From Methanobacteriaceae archaeon (GTDB lineage Archaea > Methanobacteriota > Methanobacteria > Methanobacteriales > Methanobacteriaceae): a DNA stretch of 19,316 nt. A program made the position numbers and the translations under genes. The stretch's first letter is position 1. Each line of letters begins with the position of its first letter. The stretch covers positions 1 to 19,316 of the forward strand of contig JADGNH010000022.1 in the NCBI GenBank assembly GCA_017883605.1. Direction: 5' to 3'. This document shows, piece after piece, positions 7,551-19,316 of this stretch. The notes under the pieces are model-generated. The model ran no database searches. It saw only the letters and a list, made by a program, of their open reading frames with translations, and had not been told where the DNA came from.

Positions 7551-7576
7551 AAAAATAAAAAATTTAAAAAAAAAAC
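7551..7576 (-). terminator. Oligo-T terminator region after mmp10
   Basis: Runs of A on the plus strand at 7551-7562 and 7566-7575 give consecutive T-tracts on the minus strand, starting about ten bases after the mmp10 stop codon. No hairpin is evident; archaeal RNA polymerase commonly ends at such tracts. Confidence 0.5.
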
Positions 7577-7584
7577 TTAAAAAC

Positions 7585-8841
7585 TCAGTTTACTTTTTTC
7601 CTAACCCCAAAGAAGTTTATGGCTTCTATTAAATCCTGGAAAGCTATTAACTCTGTTTTGAGCACATCTTTTTGGCTTAAAGTTCCGCTCATTTCACCAT
7701 CCACGCTGAGTTTATCTGGTCCCCGGGCAACCAGTCTTTCCACACCGTCACGGCTTAAAATTTCTTCAGCCTTCTTATCATGGACAAATGCACGTCCGGG
7801 AATTAGAACAGTCTCTTTAAGGTCCTGGAGATCAATCTTTTCCAGGTCTTTCTGGGTGATGAGACATCCTATATCCTTGTCCGCAGTTACCACGTTTACC
7901 AGTTCATCCGCCCCTATCTTATTTATTATCTTTTTTATAAAGGGAGCTGCAACCTTACTGGTTAGTATGGTGGCTTCGGAGGTGACTTCAGATAAAATTT
8001 CCAGATATTCCTGGTTTTTGTTTTTGGAAATAGCAAAGGGAGTGTCATTTTCCGGGTCGCATACTGGTGTGCCGGTGACTCGCAGGTTAAACTCTTTATT
8101 TACCTGTCGCACCAATTTTTCGAACTCCTCCAGGCTGTGGGTAGTCAAACCATCTATTATGGGCTCGTTGCCCAGAATAAGTCCCTGATTTCCGAAGTTG
8201 GCGAATCTCATAAGTATGAATGCCTTGGCACCCCATTCTTCCAGGTCACTGCAGGTTTGGAAGAGTTTCTCTTCATCGTTTGCACCGGGCACGATTACTG
8301 AAGCTGCGTGTACTTCACAACTTTCGCAGAATAATTTAAGGGCTTTCATAGATTCTTCAGGATTTTTGTCCCCCATCCACTTCCTTCTAAGCTTTAAATC
8401 GGTGGAAAAAACCGTGAAGGTTACCTCTTCCACTCCCATGGACAACAGGTCTTCTGCCATTTTGGCATCATCTATGCCCTTACCGCTGGTGTATCCCAGG
8501 TGAATGGGCAGTTCTAACTGTTTAAATGCGCCTGCAATCTCCAGGAGATGTGGATAACAGCTTACATCTCCCCCACCACTTATATTTACTTTGAGATCCT
8601 GATCCCGGTAATCTCCCATCATCAGGGAGTTTTGAACAGAACCCACCACCATAAAGGGGGGAATAAATTGGTTTTTAGTCTCTCTTACACCGGTACTGCA
8701 GTGATCACACCCCACCCTGTTTGGAGAGCAGAATTTACATCCAAAAGGATCCCCGTCGGTCACTTTTCGGAAATAACAGTATTTACAGAATCCTCTGCAA
8801 TCTTTACCTGGTATACCGCCTACATCTGCTATTATCTGCAT
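7585..8841 (-). CDS. mmp10: Methanogenesis marker protein 10, radical SAM McrA arginine C-methyltransferase
   Basis: Mmp10 is a cobalamin-dependent radical SAM enzyme. It adds the 5-methyl group to an arginine near the MCR active site (R271 in the McrA encoded here). The 418-residue protein has the Mmp10-type cluster motif C15-x3-C19-x2-C22 in CRGFCKYCYF. A second cysteine group follows (C35, C38, C45, C48), as does the SAM-binding glycine stretch NISGGGD. The start MQIIADVGGIPGKDC is also characteristic. The C-terminal 130 residues (from about TADKDIGCLIT) form a separate domain. The gene is transcribed away from mcrB across a shared 385-base control region, an arrangement common in methanogens and consistent with its role in MCR maturation. 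The ribosome binding site is weak (AAGAAGAT). Identification is firm. Confidence 0.95.
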   Translation of the reverse strand: MQIIADVGGIPGKDCRGFCKYCYFRKVTDGDPFGCKFCSPNRVGCDHCSTGVRETKNQFIPPFMVVGSVQNSLMMGDYRDQDLKVNISGGGDVSCYPHLLEIAGAFKQLELPIHLGYTSGKGIDDAKMAEDLLSMGVEEVTFTVFSTDLKLRRKWMGDKNPEESMKALKLFCESCEVHAASVIVPGANDEEKLFQTCSDLEEWGAKAFILMRFANFGNQGLILGNEPIIDGLTTHSLEEFEKLVRQVNKEFNLRVTGTPVCDPENDTPFAISKNKNQEYLEILSEVTSEATILTSKVAAPFIKKIINKIGADELVNVVTADKDIGCLITQKDLEKIDLQDLKETVLIPGRAFVHDKKAEEILSRDGVERLVARGPDKLSVDGEMSGTLSQKDVLKTELIAFQDLIEAINFFGVRKKVN

Positions 8842-9060
8842 GTTATCTTCTTTTTTAAATGTTATAAGTCCTTTAATTTCTTATAAAATCTTTCTAATTT
8901 TTATAAACTTCTTATAATCTCTTTTAATATATTATAGATTCTTATAACTGCTTTCTAGATAAATAAAATAAGTAATTTTCCATTTTCAGTATGCACTAAA
9001 AAATGTTATCACAGTAAGATCACTATTCGGGATTATTACTTATAAACCTTTCTAATTGAA
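8842..9060. promoter_or_regulatory. Divergent mmp10/mcr promoter region with phased TTATA array
   Basis: No gene is visible here. TTATA begins at 8862, 8881, 8901, 8912, 8932 and 8942, that is, at offsets of 0, 19, 39, 50, 70 and 80 bases. All lie close to multiples of the DNA helical turn. A minus-strand TATA for mmp10 is plausible at 8880-8888. The best mcr TATA candidate is the separate CTTATAAAC at 9039-9047. The array could be bent DNA, multiple TBP-binding sites or an operator series. Confidence 0.5.
9039..9047 (+). promoter_or_regulatory. TATA-box candidate of the mcr operon
   Basis: CTTATAAAC is the last good TATA-like element before mcrB. Transcription would start about 25 bases downstream, around 9066-9072, giving an mcr leader of about 155 bases. 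The position is a prediction from spacing only. Confidence 0.5.
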
Positions 9061-9065
9061 TCAAG

Positions 9066-10558
<1,493 letters not shown>

Positions 10559-10589
10559 AATAAATCCAGACTTGGGGGTAGAACAGTAA

Positions 10590-11027
10590 ATGGATATTGA
10601 AATATTTCCACACAGATTATTAAACGCCGACACCACTGAAGGATTGTTAAACGATCTGGATGAAATTGAAGGTGTTAGAAGAATGGTTATCCAAGGACAA
10701 AGACTTCCTTCCGAAGAATCAGGACACCCAGACCGAAGAATAATTACCATCAAAGGCGAAGAAGTAGATTTACAGGTTAAAACAGGCAGAGTTTTAATGG
10801 AAATCGACAGTGAAGAAACTATAGACGGTGTAAAAGAGGTATGTGAAGAATATCTGCCATTTGGATTCAACATACACGTTGGAATGTTCATAAGAAAACA
10901 CAAAACAGTTACAGACAATTTAAAGTATGGGGAAGACTTAGATCAAATCCCTGAAGAAATGGTCGGTTTAACCGATCAAAACGCAAAACTCAGTGAAAGA
11001 GCTACTGTAATAAAAAAACAAGAGTAA
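10590..11027 (+). CDS. mcrD: Methyl-coenzyme M reductase operon protein D
   Basis: This 145-residue cytoplasmic protein starts MDIEIFPHRLLNADTTEGLL and has the family stretches IEGVRRMVIQGQRLP and EYLPFGFNIHVGMFIRKHKTVTD. McrD is not a subunit of purified MCR. It associates with the enzyme or its precursor, and a role in assembly or F430 delivery has been proposed. A GGGGGT run precedes the ATG by about ten bases. It stands between mcrB and mcrC, as in other MCR I operons. Confidence 0.95.
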   Translation: MDIEIFPHRLLNADTTEGLLNDLDEIEGVRRMVIQGQRLPSEESGHPDRRIITIKGEEVDLQVKTGRVLMEIDSEETIDGVKEVCEEYLPFGFNIHVGMFIRKHKTVTDNLKYGEDLDQIPEEMVGLTDQNAKLSERATVIKKQE

Positions 11028-11041
11028 AGGACAGAGCAATA

Positions 11042-11638
11042 ATGATCGGCAAGTGTACACACGTTGTAGATTGCAGAGAGACCATGGGTATGGGTGAAGG
11101 AGGAGGAATCGCCCAGAGAGGGACTTTTGCCGAGTGTGGAAATGAAGTTTTGGCCATAGCCATGTCTCCAGGAAGGAGACACATAACTAAACCAGTCTGT
11201 GAAATAACATTTGCCCTACGGGAAGCAAATATCTTAACCAGCACCCTGGTATTAAATGCAGGAGCTGGTGTCCCACATGATGCCCCAACAGCAGGATCAG
11301 GAAGCCTTTTTGGACTCACTCCCAAGGAGATCGAGCAGATAAAAAGGTTCAAACTGGTGGTGGTGCATTTGGGAGGAGTTAGACATCACATCATATACAA
11401 GGCCCGTCTGATTTTAAAAAAGGTGGAAAAACCTTGTGTGGTAATATGTGAGTATCCCGTGGACTTTGAAGATTTCGCCAAGATCGGTGTCAAAACTAAA
11501 GCTGTAATGCCCGAGGAACCTAAAACAAAAGGTGAAATCGTGGATATAATTAGCGGAGTTATTAGAGGAGAAACCGCGCCCCAAGATAAGTTGGATGAAA
11601 TAATAAGAAAGGTAAGATTAGCATTAGGAGGTGCATGA
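11042..11638 (+). CDS. mcrC: Methyl-coenzyme M reductase operon protein C (MCR activation component)
   Basis: The 198-residue protein starts MIGKCTHVVDCRETMGMGEG and carries RGTFAECGNEVLAIAMSPGR, AGAGVPHDAPTAGSGSLFGL and VVHLGGVRHHIIYKAR. McrC is a component of the ATP-dependent complex that reduces MCR to its active Ni(I) state, together with Mmp7, Mmp3 and Mmp17. Cysteines C5, C11, C32 and C53 are candidates for cluster binding (inference). Its presence marks this as the MCR I operon, because the isoenzyme II (mrt) operons lack this gene. A GGACAGAG purine run lies just before the ATG. The stop codon ends at 11638, one base before mcrG begins. Confidence 0.95.
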   Translation: MIGKCTHVVDCRETMGMGEGGGIAQRGTFAECGNEVLAIAMSPGRRHITKPVCEITFALREANILTSTLVLNAGAGVPHDAPTAGSGSLFGLTPKEIEQIKRFKLVVVHLGGVRHHIIYKARLILKKVEKPCVVICEYPVDFEDFAKIGVKTKAVMPEEPKTKGEIVDIISGVIRGETAPQDKLDEIIRKVRLALGGA

Positions 11639-11639
11639 T

Positions 11640-12389
<750 letters not shown>

Positions 12390-12404
12390 TCAGGAGGTGG
12401 AAAT

Positions 12405-14055
<1,651 letters not shown>

Positions 14056-14057
<2 letters not shown>

Positions 14058-14088
14058 ATAGGTGTTACGCAAACACCTATTTTTTTTT
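14056..14088 (+). terminator. Terminator-like hairpin between mcr and mtr
   Basis: AAATAGGTGTT (14056-14066) and AACACCTATTT (14072-14082) form a perfect 11-base stem with loop ACGCA, followed by a T-run of nine (14080-14088). It starts within the mcrA stop codon. Because no credible promoter with room for a leader lies between it and mtrE, it is more likely a partial terminator or RNA processing site than a full operon end. Confidence 0.75.
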
Positions 14089-14115
14089 ATTTATTTAAAA
14101 ATAAGGAGGAATAAT

Positions 14116-15027
14116 ATGGCAGACCCTATAATAGCAGGATTAGGTGTTGTAGCTTTGATGGGCGCTGCTGCAACTATTGCAGGAGCAGCAGAGGACCTTG
14201 AATCTGACGTTGGTTCAATGAGTAACCCTAATTCACAGGTTCAACTGGCCCCCCAGATGGGTAACCTTCACAGAATTTTCAACAAAGCTGTTTCTGGAGA
14301 ACCAGTCCAAATGGGCGCTTGGGCAGGAATAGCAGGTTCTGTGGCCTTTGTCCTTATAAACGCATTACAGCTACCAGTCATAATGTCAATAGCAGGAGGA
14401 GCAGCCATAGCCGCATTGGTTCATGTAGCATTCGCCACAACATCACACATGGGAAGGATTGTAAGTCAATCACAGTTCAACCAACCTTTATTCATGGATG
14501 TGGTTACTCAGCACTTAGGACCAATAGCTGGCCACGGATTTATAGTAACATTTTCAATAGTAGGATTATCATACCTAATGACCTTGCCACTACAAGGTTT
14601 CGCGCACCCATTCCCACTACCCTTCCTTGCGGTGCTTTGGGGAATAACTATCGGTGCAATAGGTTCATCAACAGGGGACATTCACTATGGTGGTGAAAGA
14701 GAATACCAGCAGTATCCATTTGGAGGAGGTATACCGGTTGCAATTCACGGTGACATCACCAGAAAGGCAGAACTCGGTGCCCGAAACTCCATGGACGTTG
14801 TTTATTTCTGTGCAAAATACGGTGGACCAGTCACTGGATTCGCTTTTGGAGCGATAGTATTCTTCAGCTTCTGGAGTACCGTTGTGGGTGCATTAGCTGG
14901 ATCATCCGGTGACACACCTTTAATATGGGGAACAGGAATACTGTTCGTGATAATCATACTATTAATCATAATCAACAACAGAATAGAAGTATTTGCCAGA
15001 GAAAAATACGGACCATATAAGGAATGA
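14116..15027 (+). CDS. mtrE: Tetrahydromethanopterin S-methyltransferase subunit E
   Basis: Mtr is the membrane complex that transfers the methyl group from methyl-tetrahydromethanopterin to coenzyme M and drives sodium ions out. MtrE is one of its large membrane subunits. The 303-residue product starts MADPIIAGLGVVALMGAAAT and has several hydrophobic helices (for example about 3-25, 70-115 and 145-170, plus two near the C-terminus). It also contains the conserved loop STGDIHYGGEREYQQYPFGG. I chose the ATG at 14116 because AAGGAGGA precedes it by six bases. The longer frame from 14062 would start inside the terminator hairpin. It begins the canonical order mtrEDCBAFGH. Confidence 0.96.
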   Translation: MADPIIAGLGVVALMGAAATIAGAAEDLESDVGSMSNPNSQVQLAPQMGNLHRIFNKAVSGEPVQMGAWAGIAGSVAFVLINALQLPVIMSIAGGAAIAALVHVAFATTSHMGRIVSQSQFNQPLFMDVVTQHLGPIAGHGFIVTFSIVGLSYLMTLPLQGFAHPFPLPFLAVLWGITIGAIGSSTGDIHYGGEREYQQYPFGGGIPVAIHGDITRKAELGARNSMDVVYFCAKYGGPVTGFAFGAIVFFSFWSTVVGALAGSSGDTPLIWGTGILFVIIILLIIINNRIEVFAREKYGPYKE

Positions 15028-15043
15028 TAAGGAGGTATTTATA

Positions 15044-15771
<728 letters not shown>

Positions 15772-15772
<1 letters not shown>

Positions 15773-16581
15773 TGTCAGCAGCAGGAGGACCCGCAGTAAA
15801 CCCTATGCAAATTTTAGCACTGGGATTGATAGGTGGATTAATACTTCTCTACCTACCAGTATTAGTACCTTTAGGACCAATGTTAGGACCATTATTATTT
15901 GCATTGGGAGCAGTAGTTGCCATAATATGGGGTGCTGATGCCATAGCAAGAGTTGCAAGTTACGGTTTAGGTACCGGTGTGCCTTCCATAGGATACATGT
16001 CCCTGGCTATAGGTGTAATAGGTGGTATAGCAGGACTGGCAGGCGCCCTTATGTTTGGATCAATGAGTGCTTGGCTTGGCCCTATAATGGGCGTAGTTTT
16101 AGCCATGATAGTAGGAGCCGTAGTGGCTTTGATGGGTACACAGGTCTTAAAAATGAAGATACCTATCTTGGTGAGGTGCACAATTGAACTTTCAGGTGCC
16201 GCTGCATTATCTGTTTTAGGATTTTCAGCAGCCATAGCAGGAAGCCTTTCAATGGCAGCAATACTGAGTTCCGTAGTTGCCACTGGATTTATAGCTCTAC
16301 TCTTCATCTTGAACACCATGGCCATACAGCATCCATTCAATGCCTGTTTAGGACCACAAGAAAACAGAGTCAGAACCCTGAAACTGGCTGGAGCCACAGC
16401 ATTCATGGCCATGGCTATAGTAGGATTATTAAGCCTTGGTATATCGAAAGCATGGTGGTTGGTTGCCATAGTCGGCGCTGTAGCTTGGTTCTACTTCATC
16501 AGAGCATTTATCCAAGCATCAGCTAAAGAAGCAGCTTCAGTTAAATGGTCTGGTTGGTGGCCTGAAGAGGATGAGACGTAA
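15772..16581 (+). CDS. mtrC: Tetrahydromethanopterin S-methyltransferase subunit C
   Basis: A 269-residue polytopic membrane subunit of Mtr. It starts MSAAGGPAVNPMQILALGLI and contains many Gly/Ala-rich hydrophobic helices. The conserved IQHPFNACLGPQENRVRTL loop and a C-terminal KWSGWWPEEDE are also present. The ATG shares a base with the mtrD stop codon, and GGAGGTG lies ten bases upstream within mtrD, so translation is coupled. Confidence 0.95.
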
Positions 16582-16593
16582 GGAGGAATCAAA

Positions 16594-16896
16594 ATGGCTG
16601 AAATGTTACCTTTAATACAAATTGCTCCTGAAATGAATTTAACTCTTGACCCCTCTTCAGGTAGCTTAGGGGCGGCTTTAAAAGGAGCCGTATTAGTATC
16701 ACTGGACACGGTAAATGAACAATTAGATGAGTTAGAGGTTGCAGTAGAAGATTTATATACAGCCCTGGATCCATCCACCGTTGGTCACGATTCTTACTCT
16801 GGAAGGGAAGGAGTTTACCTTAGAGCAGGTAAATTAACCAACATGGTTTATGGATTTATATTAGGGCTAATACTACTGGTGGCCCTATTCTTATAG
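16594..16896 (+). CDS. mtrB: Tetrahydromethanopterin S-methyltransferase subunit B
   Basis: This 100-residue subunit begins MAEMLPLIQIAPEMNLTLDP and has a soluble N-terminal region with a coiled-coil-like stretch (LDTVNEQLDELEVAVEDLY, about 36-54). One C-terminal membrane helix follows (about 80-100). Length equals that of known MtrB. AAGGAGGA precedes the ATG by six bases. Confidence 0.94.
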   Translation: MAEMLPLIQIAPEMNLTLDPSSGSLGAALKGAVLVSLDTVNEQLDELEVAVEDLYTALDPSTVGHDSYSGREGVYLRAGKLTNMVYGFILGLILLVALFL

Positions 16897-16908
16897 GAGG
16901 TGTTAAAG

Positions 16909-17631
16909 TTGGCTGAAAAAAAATCACCAGCAGAAGGATGGCCTGTTATCAACGGGGACTATGTGGTCGGTGACCCAGAAAGTCCTGTTGCAGCAGCTAC
17001 ACTGGCTTCTCACATAGAACAAATACCAGTGGACGCAGGCGCTGCCATAGCCGGGCCCTGCAAAACCGAAAACCTCGGAATCGAAAAGATGATGGCTAAC
17101 CTGATATCTAACCCCAACATACGATTCCTGGTCCTATGTGGATCAGAAGTACAGGGACATATAACAGGACAAAGTATAGAAGCACTCCACGCCAATGGTG
17201 TTGACCCTGAAAAAAGAAAGATAGTAGATGCATCTGGAGCGATCCCCTTCATCGAAAACATACCTGATGAAGGTATAGAAAGATTCCAGCAGCAAATGGA
17301 AATCGTCAGCATAATAGACGTGGAAGACGCCGCTGCTATACAGTCCAAAATCAAAGAGTGCATAGAAAAAGATCCAGGAGCATTCGAAGAAGAAGCAATG
17401 GTTATCAAAGTAGAAGAAGGTGGAGAAGAAGAAGAAGAAGGCGGAGCAGTACCACCTGTAGCACCAGAAACAGCTTTAATCGAAGCCCGAATGCGTAATA
17501 TTCAAACCCAGGTCAAATCCGTGGGTGGAATACAGAGAATATTCGCAGGTATGTATTCTGGAAAAGTTCAGGGAATAATGGTTGGTTTAATCTTTACCCT
17601 GACCATTGGAACCATTCTACTCTTGAAATAA
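16909..17631 (+). CDS. mtrA: Tetrahydromethanopterin S-methyltransferase subunit A, corrinoid-binding
   Basis: MtrA holds the cobamide that takes the methyl group from MtrH and passes it to coenzyme M. The cytoplasmic domain (residues 1 to about 165) has the family start AEKKSPAEGWPVINGDYVVG. H84, in GSEVQGHITGQ, is the lower cobalt ligand. A Glu/Gly-rich linker (168-179, with five consecutive GAA codons) leads to a C-terminal region and one membrane helix (about 218-238). The start is TTG at 16909, six bases after AGGAGGTG. A GTG at 16900 lies inside that ribosome binding site and would add three residues not typical of the family. The region LIEARMRNIQTQVKSVGG resembles the N-terminal part of MtrF, as known for the family. 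Confidence 0.96.
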   Translation: MAEKKSPAEGWPVINGDYVVGDPESPVAAATLASHIEQIPVDAGAAIAGPCKTENLGIEKMMANLISNPNIRFLVLCGSEVQGHITGQSIEALHANGVDPEKRKIVDASGAIPFIENIPDEGIERFQQQMEIVSIIDVEDAAAIQSKIKECIEKDPGAFEEEAMVIKVEEGGEEEEEGGAVPPVAPETALIEARMRNIQTQVKSVGGIQRIFAGMYSGKVQGIMVGLIFTLTIGTILLLK

Positions 17632-17644
17632 ACGGGGGTTTTAG

Positions 17645-17914
17645 ATGTTAATATCAAATAAACCTAACATTCGAGGCATTAGAAAAATAGCAGCAGATGT
17701 AAAATACCGAACCCAGTTGATTGGTAGAGATCAGAGATTATTTGCCGGGCTCATAGCCACCCGTATAGAAGGAATGGCATTGGGCTTCGTATTCGCACTT
17801 GTCCTGGTTCTTGTGCCATTTTTATGGGTATTATATGGATTGCTAGTAGGTGTAGGAGCAGCTATCGTTGGTCTTATATTTATAATAGCAATCCTAATGG
17901 CATTATTTAATTGA
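17645..17914 (+). CDS. mtrF: Tetrahydromethanopterin S-methyltransferase subunit F
   Basis: This 89-residue subunit starts MLISNKPNIRGIRKIAADVK, followed by YRTQLIGRDQRLFAGLIATR, both highly typical of MtrF. The hydrophobic part (about 46-88) is long enough for two membrane helices, whereas MtrF of Methanothermobacter, as I recall it, has about 68 residues and one helix. GGGGGTT precedes the ATG. It is homologous to the C-terminal part of MtrA. Confidence 0.92.
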   Translation: MLISNKPNIRGIRKIAADVKYRTQLIGRDQRLFAGLIATRIEGMALGFVFALVLVLVPFLWVLYGLLVGVGAAIVGLIFIIAILMALFN

Positions 17915-17928
17915 GGAGGTATGATAAG

Positions 17929-18183
<255 letters not shown>

Positions 18184-18201
18184 TTATTAGGAGGTTTACG
18201 T

Positions 18202-19155
18202 ATGTTTAGATTTGACAAAGAACAAGTTGTATTAGATATTGCTGGAGTCCAATGTGGTGGACAGCCAGGAGAATATCCAACTGTTTTAGCAGGTACCATA
18301 TTTTATGGTGGACACAAAATTATAGAAGATGAAAAGGCCGGTGTATTCGACAAAGAAGCAGCGCAGAGCCTAATGAAAGTACAGGAAGAAATGTCTGACA
18401 CTACAGGTAACCCACATTGGGTACACACCTTCGGTCAAACCCCAGAAGCTATAGTTAAATATCTGGAGTTTGTAGGCGAACATTCCGACAATCCCTTCCT
18501 CATAGACTCAACATCAGCAGAAGCAAGACTAGCCGGTGCAACCTACGCAACCGAAGTAGGACTAGCTGACAGAGCAATCTACAACTCCATAAACATGGCA
18601 GCAGATGCATCAGAAATAGTAGCTGTGGGAGAAACAGACCTGACAGCATCCATTGTCCTTGGTTTCAACGCCATGGACATGACCTCCCAGGGTAAAATAG
18701 ACATCTGGGAGAACGGTGGAAGCGTATTAGACAAAGGACTGTTAGAAATGGCCGCAGAATCAGGTATAGACAAGCCACTCATGGACGTAGCTGTCACACC
18801 TCTAGGTCAGGGAGCAGGTCCTGCAGTTAGGACATCCTACATGCAGAAAAGTAAATGGGGATACCCATCAGGTGCAGGTATACACAACGTACCATCTGCC
18901 TGGGATTGGATGAGAAACTACAAAAAATCTGTAGATAAAGGTGGAATGGGACACCCAGAAGCTTGGCCAGTAGCAGACGTAGGATCCAACTTGATCATGC
19001 AGATGGCAGGTGGAGACTTCGTTCTCATAGGACCTATCGAAAACTGTGAAATGGCCTTCCCAGCCTGTGCCATGTGTGACATATTCCTGGCTGAAGCAGC
19101 AAAAGACTTAGGAACAGAGCCAATCGAAGAACACCCATTCTTCAAACTGCTCTAA
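18202..19155 (+). CDS. mtrH: Tetrahydromethanopterin S-methyltransferase subunit H
   Basis: MtrH is the peripheral cytoplasmic TIM-barrel methyltransferase that moves the methyl group from methyl-tetrahydromethanopterin to the corrinoid of MtrA. The 317-residue protein starts MFRFDKEQVVLDIAGVQCGG and shows GEYPTVLAGTIFYGGHKI, NPFLIDSTSAEARLAGA, a NSINMAADASE loop and GIHNVPSAWDWMRNYKK. No membrane helix is present. AGGAGGTTTACGT precedes the ATG. It is the last gene of the mtr operon, followed by a terminator. Confidence 0.97.
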   Translation: MFRFDKEQVVLDIAGVQCGGQPGEYPTVLAGTIFYGGHKIIEDEKAGVFDKEAAQSLMKVQEEMSDTTGNPHWVHTFGQTPEAIVKYLEFVGEHSDNPFLIDSTSAEARLAGATYATEVGLADRAIYNSINMAADASEIVAVGETDLTASIVLGFNAMDMTSQGKIDIWENGGSVLDKGLLEMAAESGIDKPLMDVAVTPLGQGAGPAVRTSYMQKSKWGYPSGAGIHNVPSAWDWMRNYKKSVDKGGMGHPEAWPVADVGSNLIMQMAGGDFVLIGPIENCEMAFPACAMCDIFLAEAAKDLGTEPIEEHPFFKLL

Positions 19156-19168
19156 ATTCTGTAAAAAA

Positions 19169-19207
19169 AGGCGGTTTATATCGCCTAACTTTTTTTATTT
19201 TTTTTTA
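19169..19207 (+). terminator. Terminator of the mtr operon
   Basis: AGGCG (19169-19173) pairs with CGCCT (19182-19186) around an eight-base loop. Two T-runs follow (19190-19196 and 19198-19206). It lies 14 bases after the mtrH stop codon. The remaining 110 bases to the window end are AT-rich and show no gene. Confidence 0.75.
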
Positions 19208-19316
19208 GATTTTATTTTTAACTGAATTTTCAAACCCAATTTTTCATAAGTTGGATTTATTTTAATCGAAATTATTATTTCATTATTAATTTTATAAATT
19301 TAATTCAAAGTTATTT

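Noticed and set aside
7319..7584. Possible small RNA or CRISPR-like array in the AT-rich gap
   Set aside because: Only two direct repeat copies and short palindromes are present; there is no repeat-spacer pattern and no C/D or H/ACA box set.
14089..14103. TATA-like AT-rich sequence before mtrE, possible mtr promoter
   Set aside because: Standard spacing would put the transcript start at or after the mtrE ATG, downstream of its strong ribosome binding site, so a separate mtr promoter here is unlikely.
15960..16469. A 169-codon minus-strand frame, and a similar 157-codon one at 14962-15435
   Set aside because: Both are antisense shadows of the membrane proteins MtrC and MtrD/E, a typical result of their Gly/Ala/Ile-rich codons.

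Overview
The window looks like the core methanogenesis locus of a hydrogenotrophic methanogen of the order Methanobacteriales, most likely a mesophilic Methanobacterium. The evidence is the gene order mcrBDCGA followed directly by mtrEDCBAFGH on the plus strand. MCR isoenzyme I residue numbering also matches the Methanothermobacter marburgensis enzyme exactly, with McrA at 550, McrB at 443 and McrG at 249 residues. The rest of the DNA is fairly AT-rich, with archaeal TATA-type promoters, GGAGGTGA-type ribosome binding sites and T-tract terminators. Genus assignment is inference; the order-level assignment is strong.

Layout. Positions 1-1956, minus strand: a TraB-family membrane protein running off the left edge, comB (coenzyme M biosynthesis) and a small TRAM-domain protein. 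Positions 2120-3687, plus strand: an unrecognised gene with an internal pentapeptide repeat, translationally coupled to methanogenesis marker protein 7. Positions 3790-5686, plus strand: a membrane-anchored metallophosphoesterase and an AlkD-like DNA alkylation repair protein. Positions 5803-7318, minus strand: four small genes, namely an HTH-CP motif protein, a secreted Gln/Asn-rich protein, a three-helix membrane protein and its winged-helix regulator. Positions 7585-8841, minus strand: mmp10, the radical SAM arginine methylase of McrA. Positions 8842-9226: a 385-base divergent control region. Positions 9227-14057: mcrBDCGA. Positions 14056-14088: a terminator-like hairpin. Positions 14116-19155: mtrEDCBAFGH, followed by a terminator and AT-rich DNA.

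How the genes work together: ComB helps make coenzyme M. Mtr moves the methyl group from methyl-tetrahydromethanopterin to coenzyme M and pumps sodium ions. MCR reduces methyl-coenzyme M to methane. Mmp10 methylates an active-site-region arginine of McrA, while McrC and Mmp7 belong to the MCR reductive activation machinery. One 19-kb stretch thus carries the last two steps of methanogenesis plus parts of cofactor supply, enzyme modification and enzyme activation.

No wholly new system such as a defence island, mobile element or CRISPR array is visible. The points most worth a second look are these: the structured, short-ORF-containing mcr leader; the helically phased TTATA array between mmp10 and mcr; the unknown gene coupled to mmp7; the tandem duplication covering the start codon of the AlkD-like gene; and operator-like repeats upstream of the winged-helix and secreted-protein genes.
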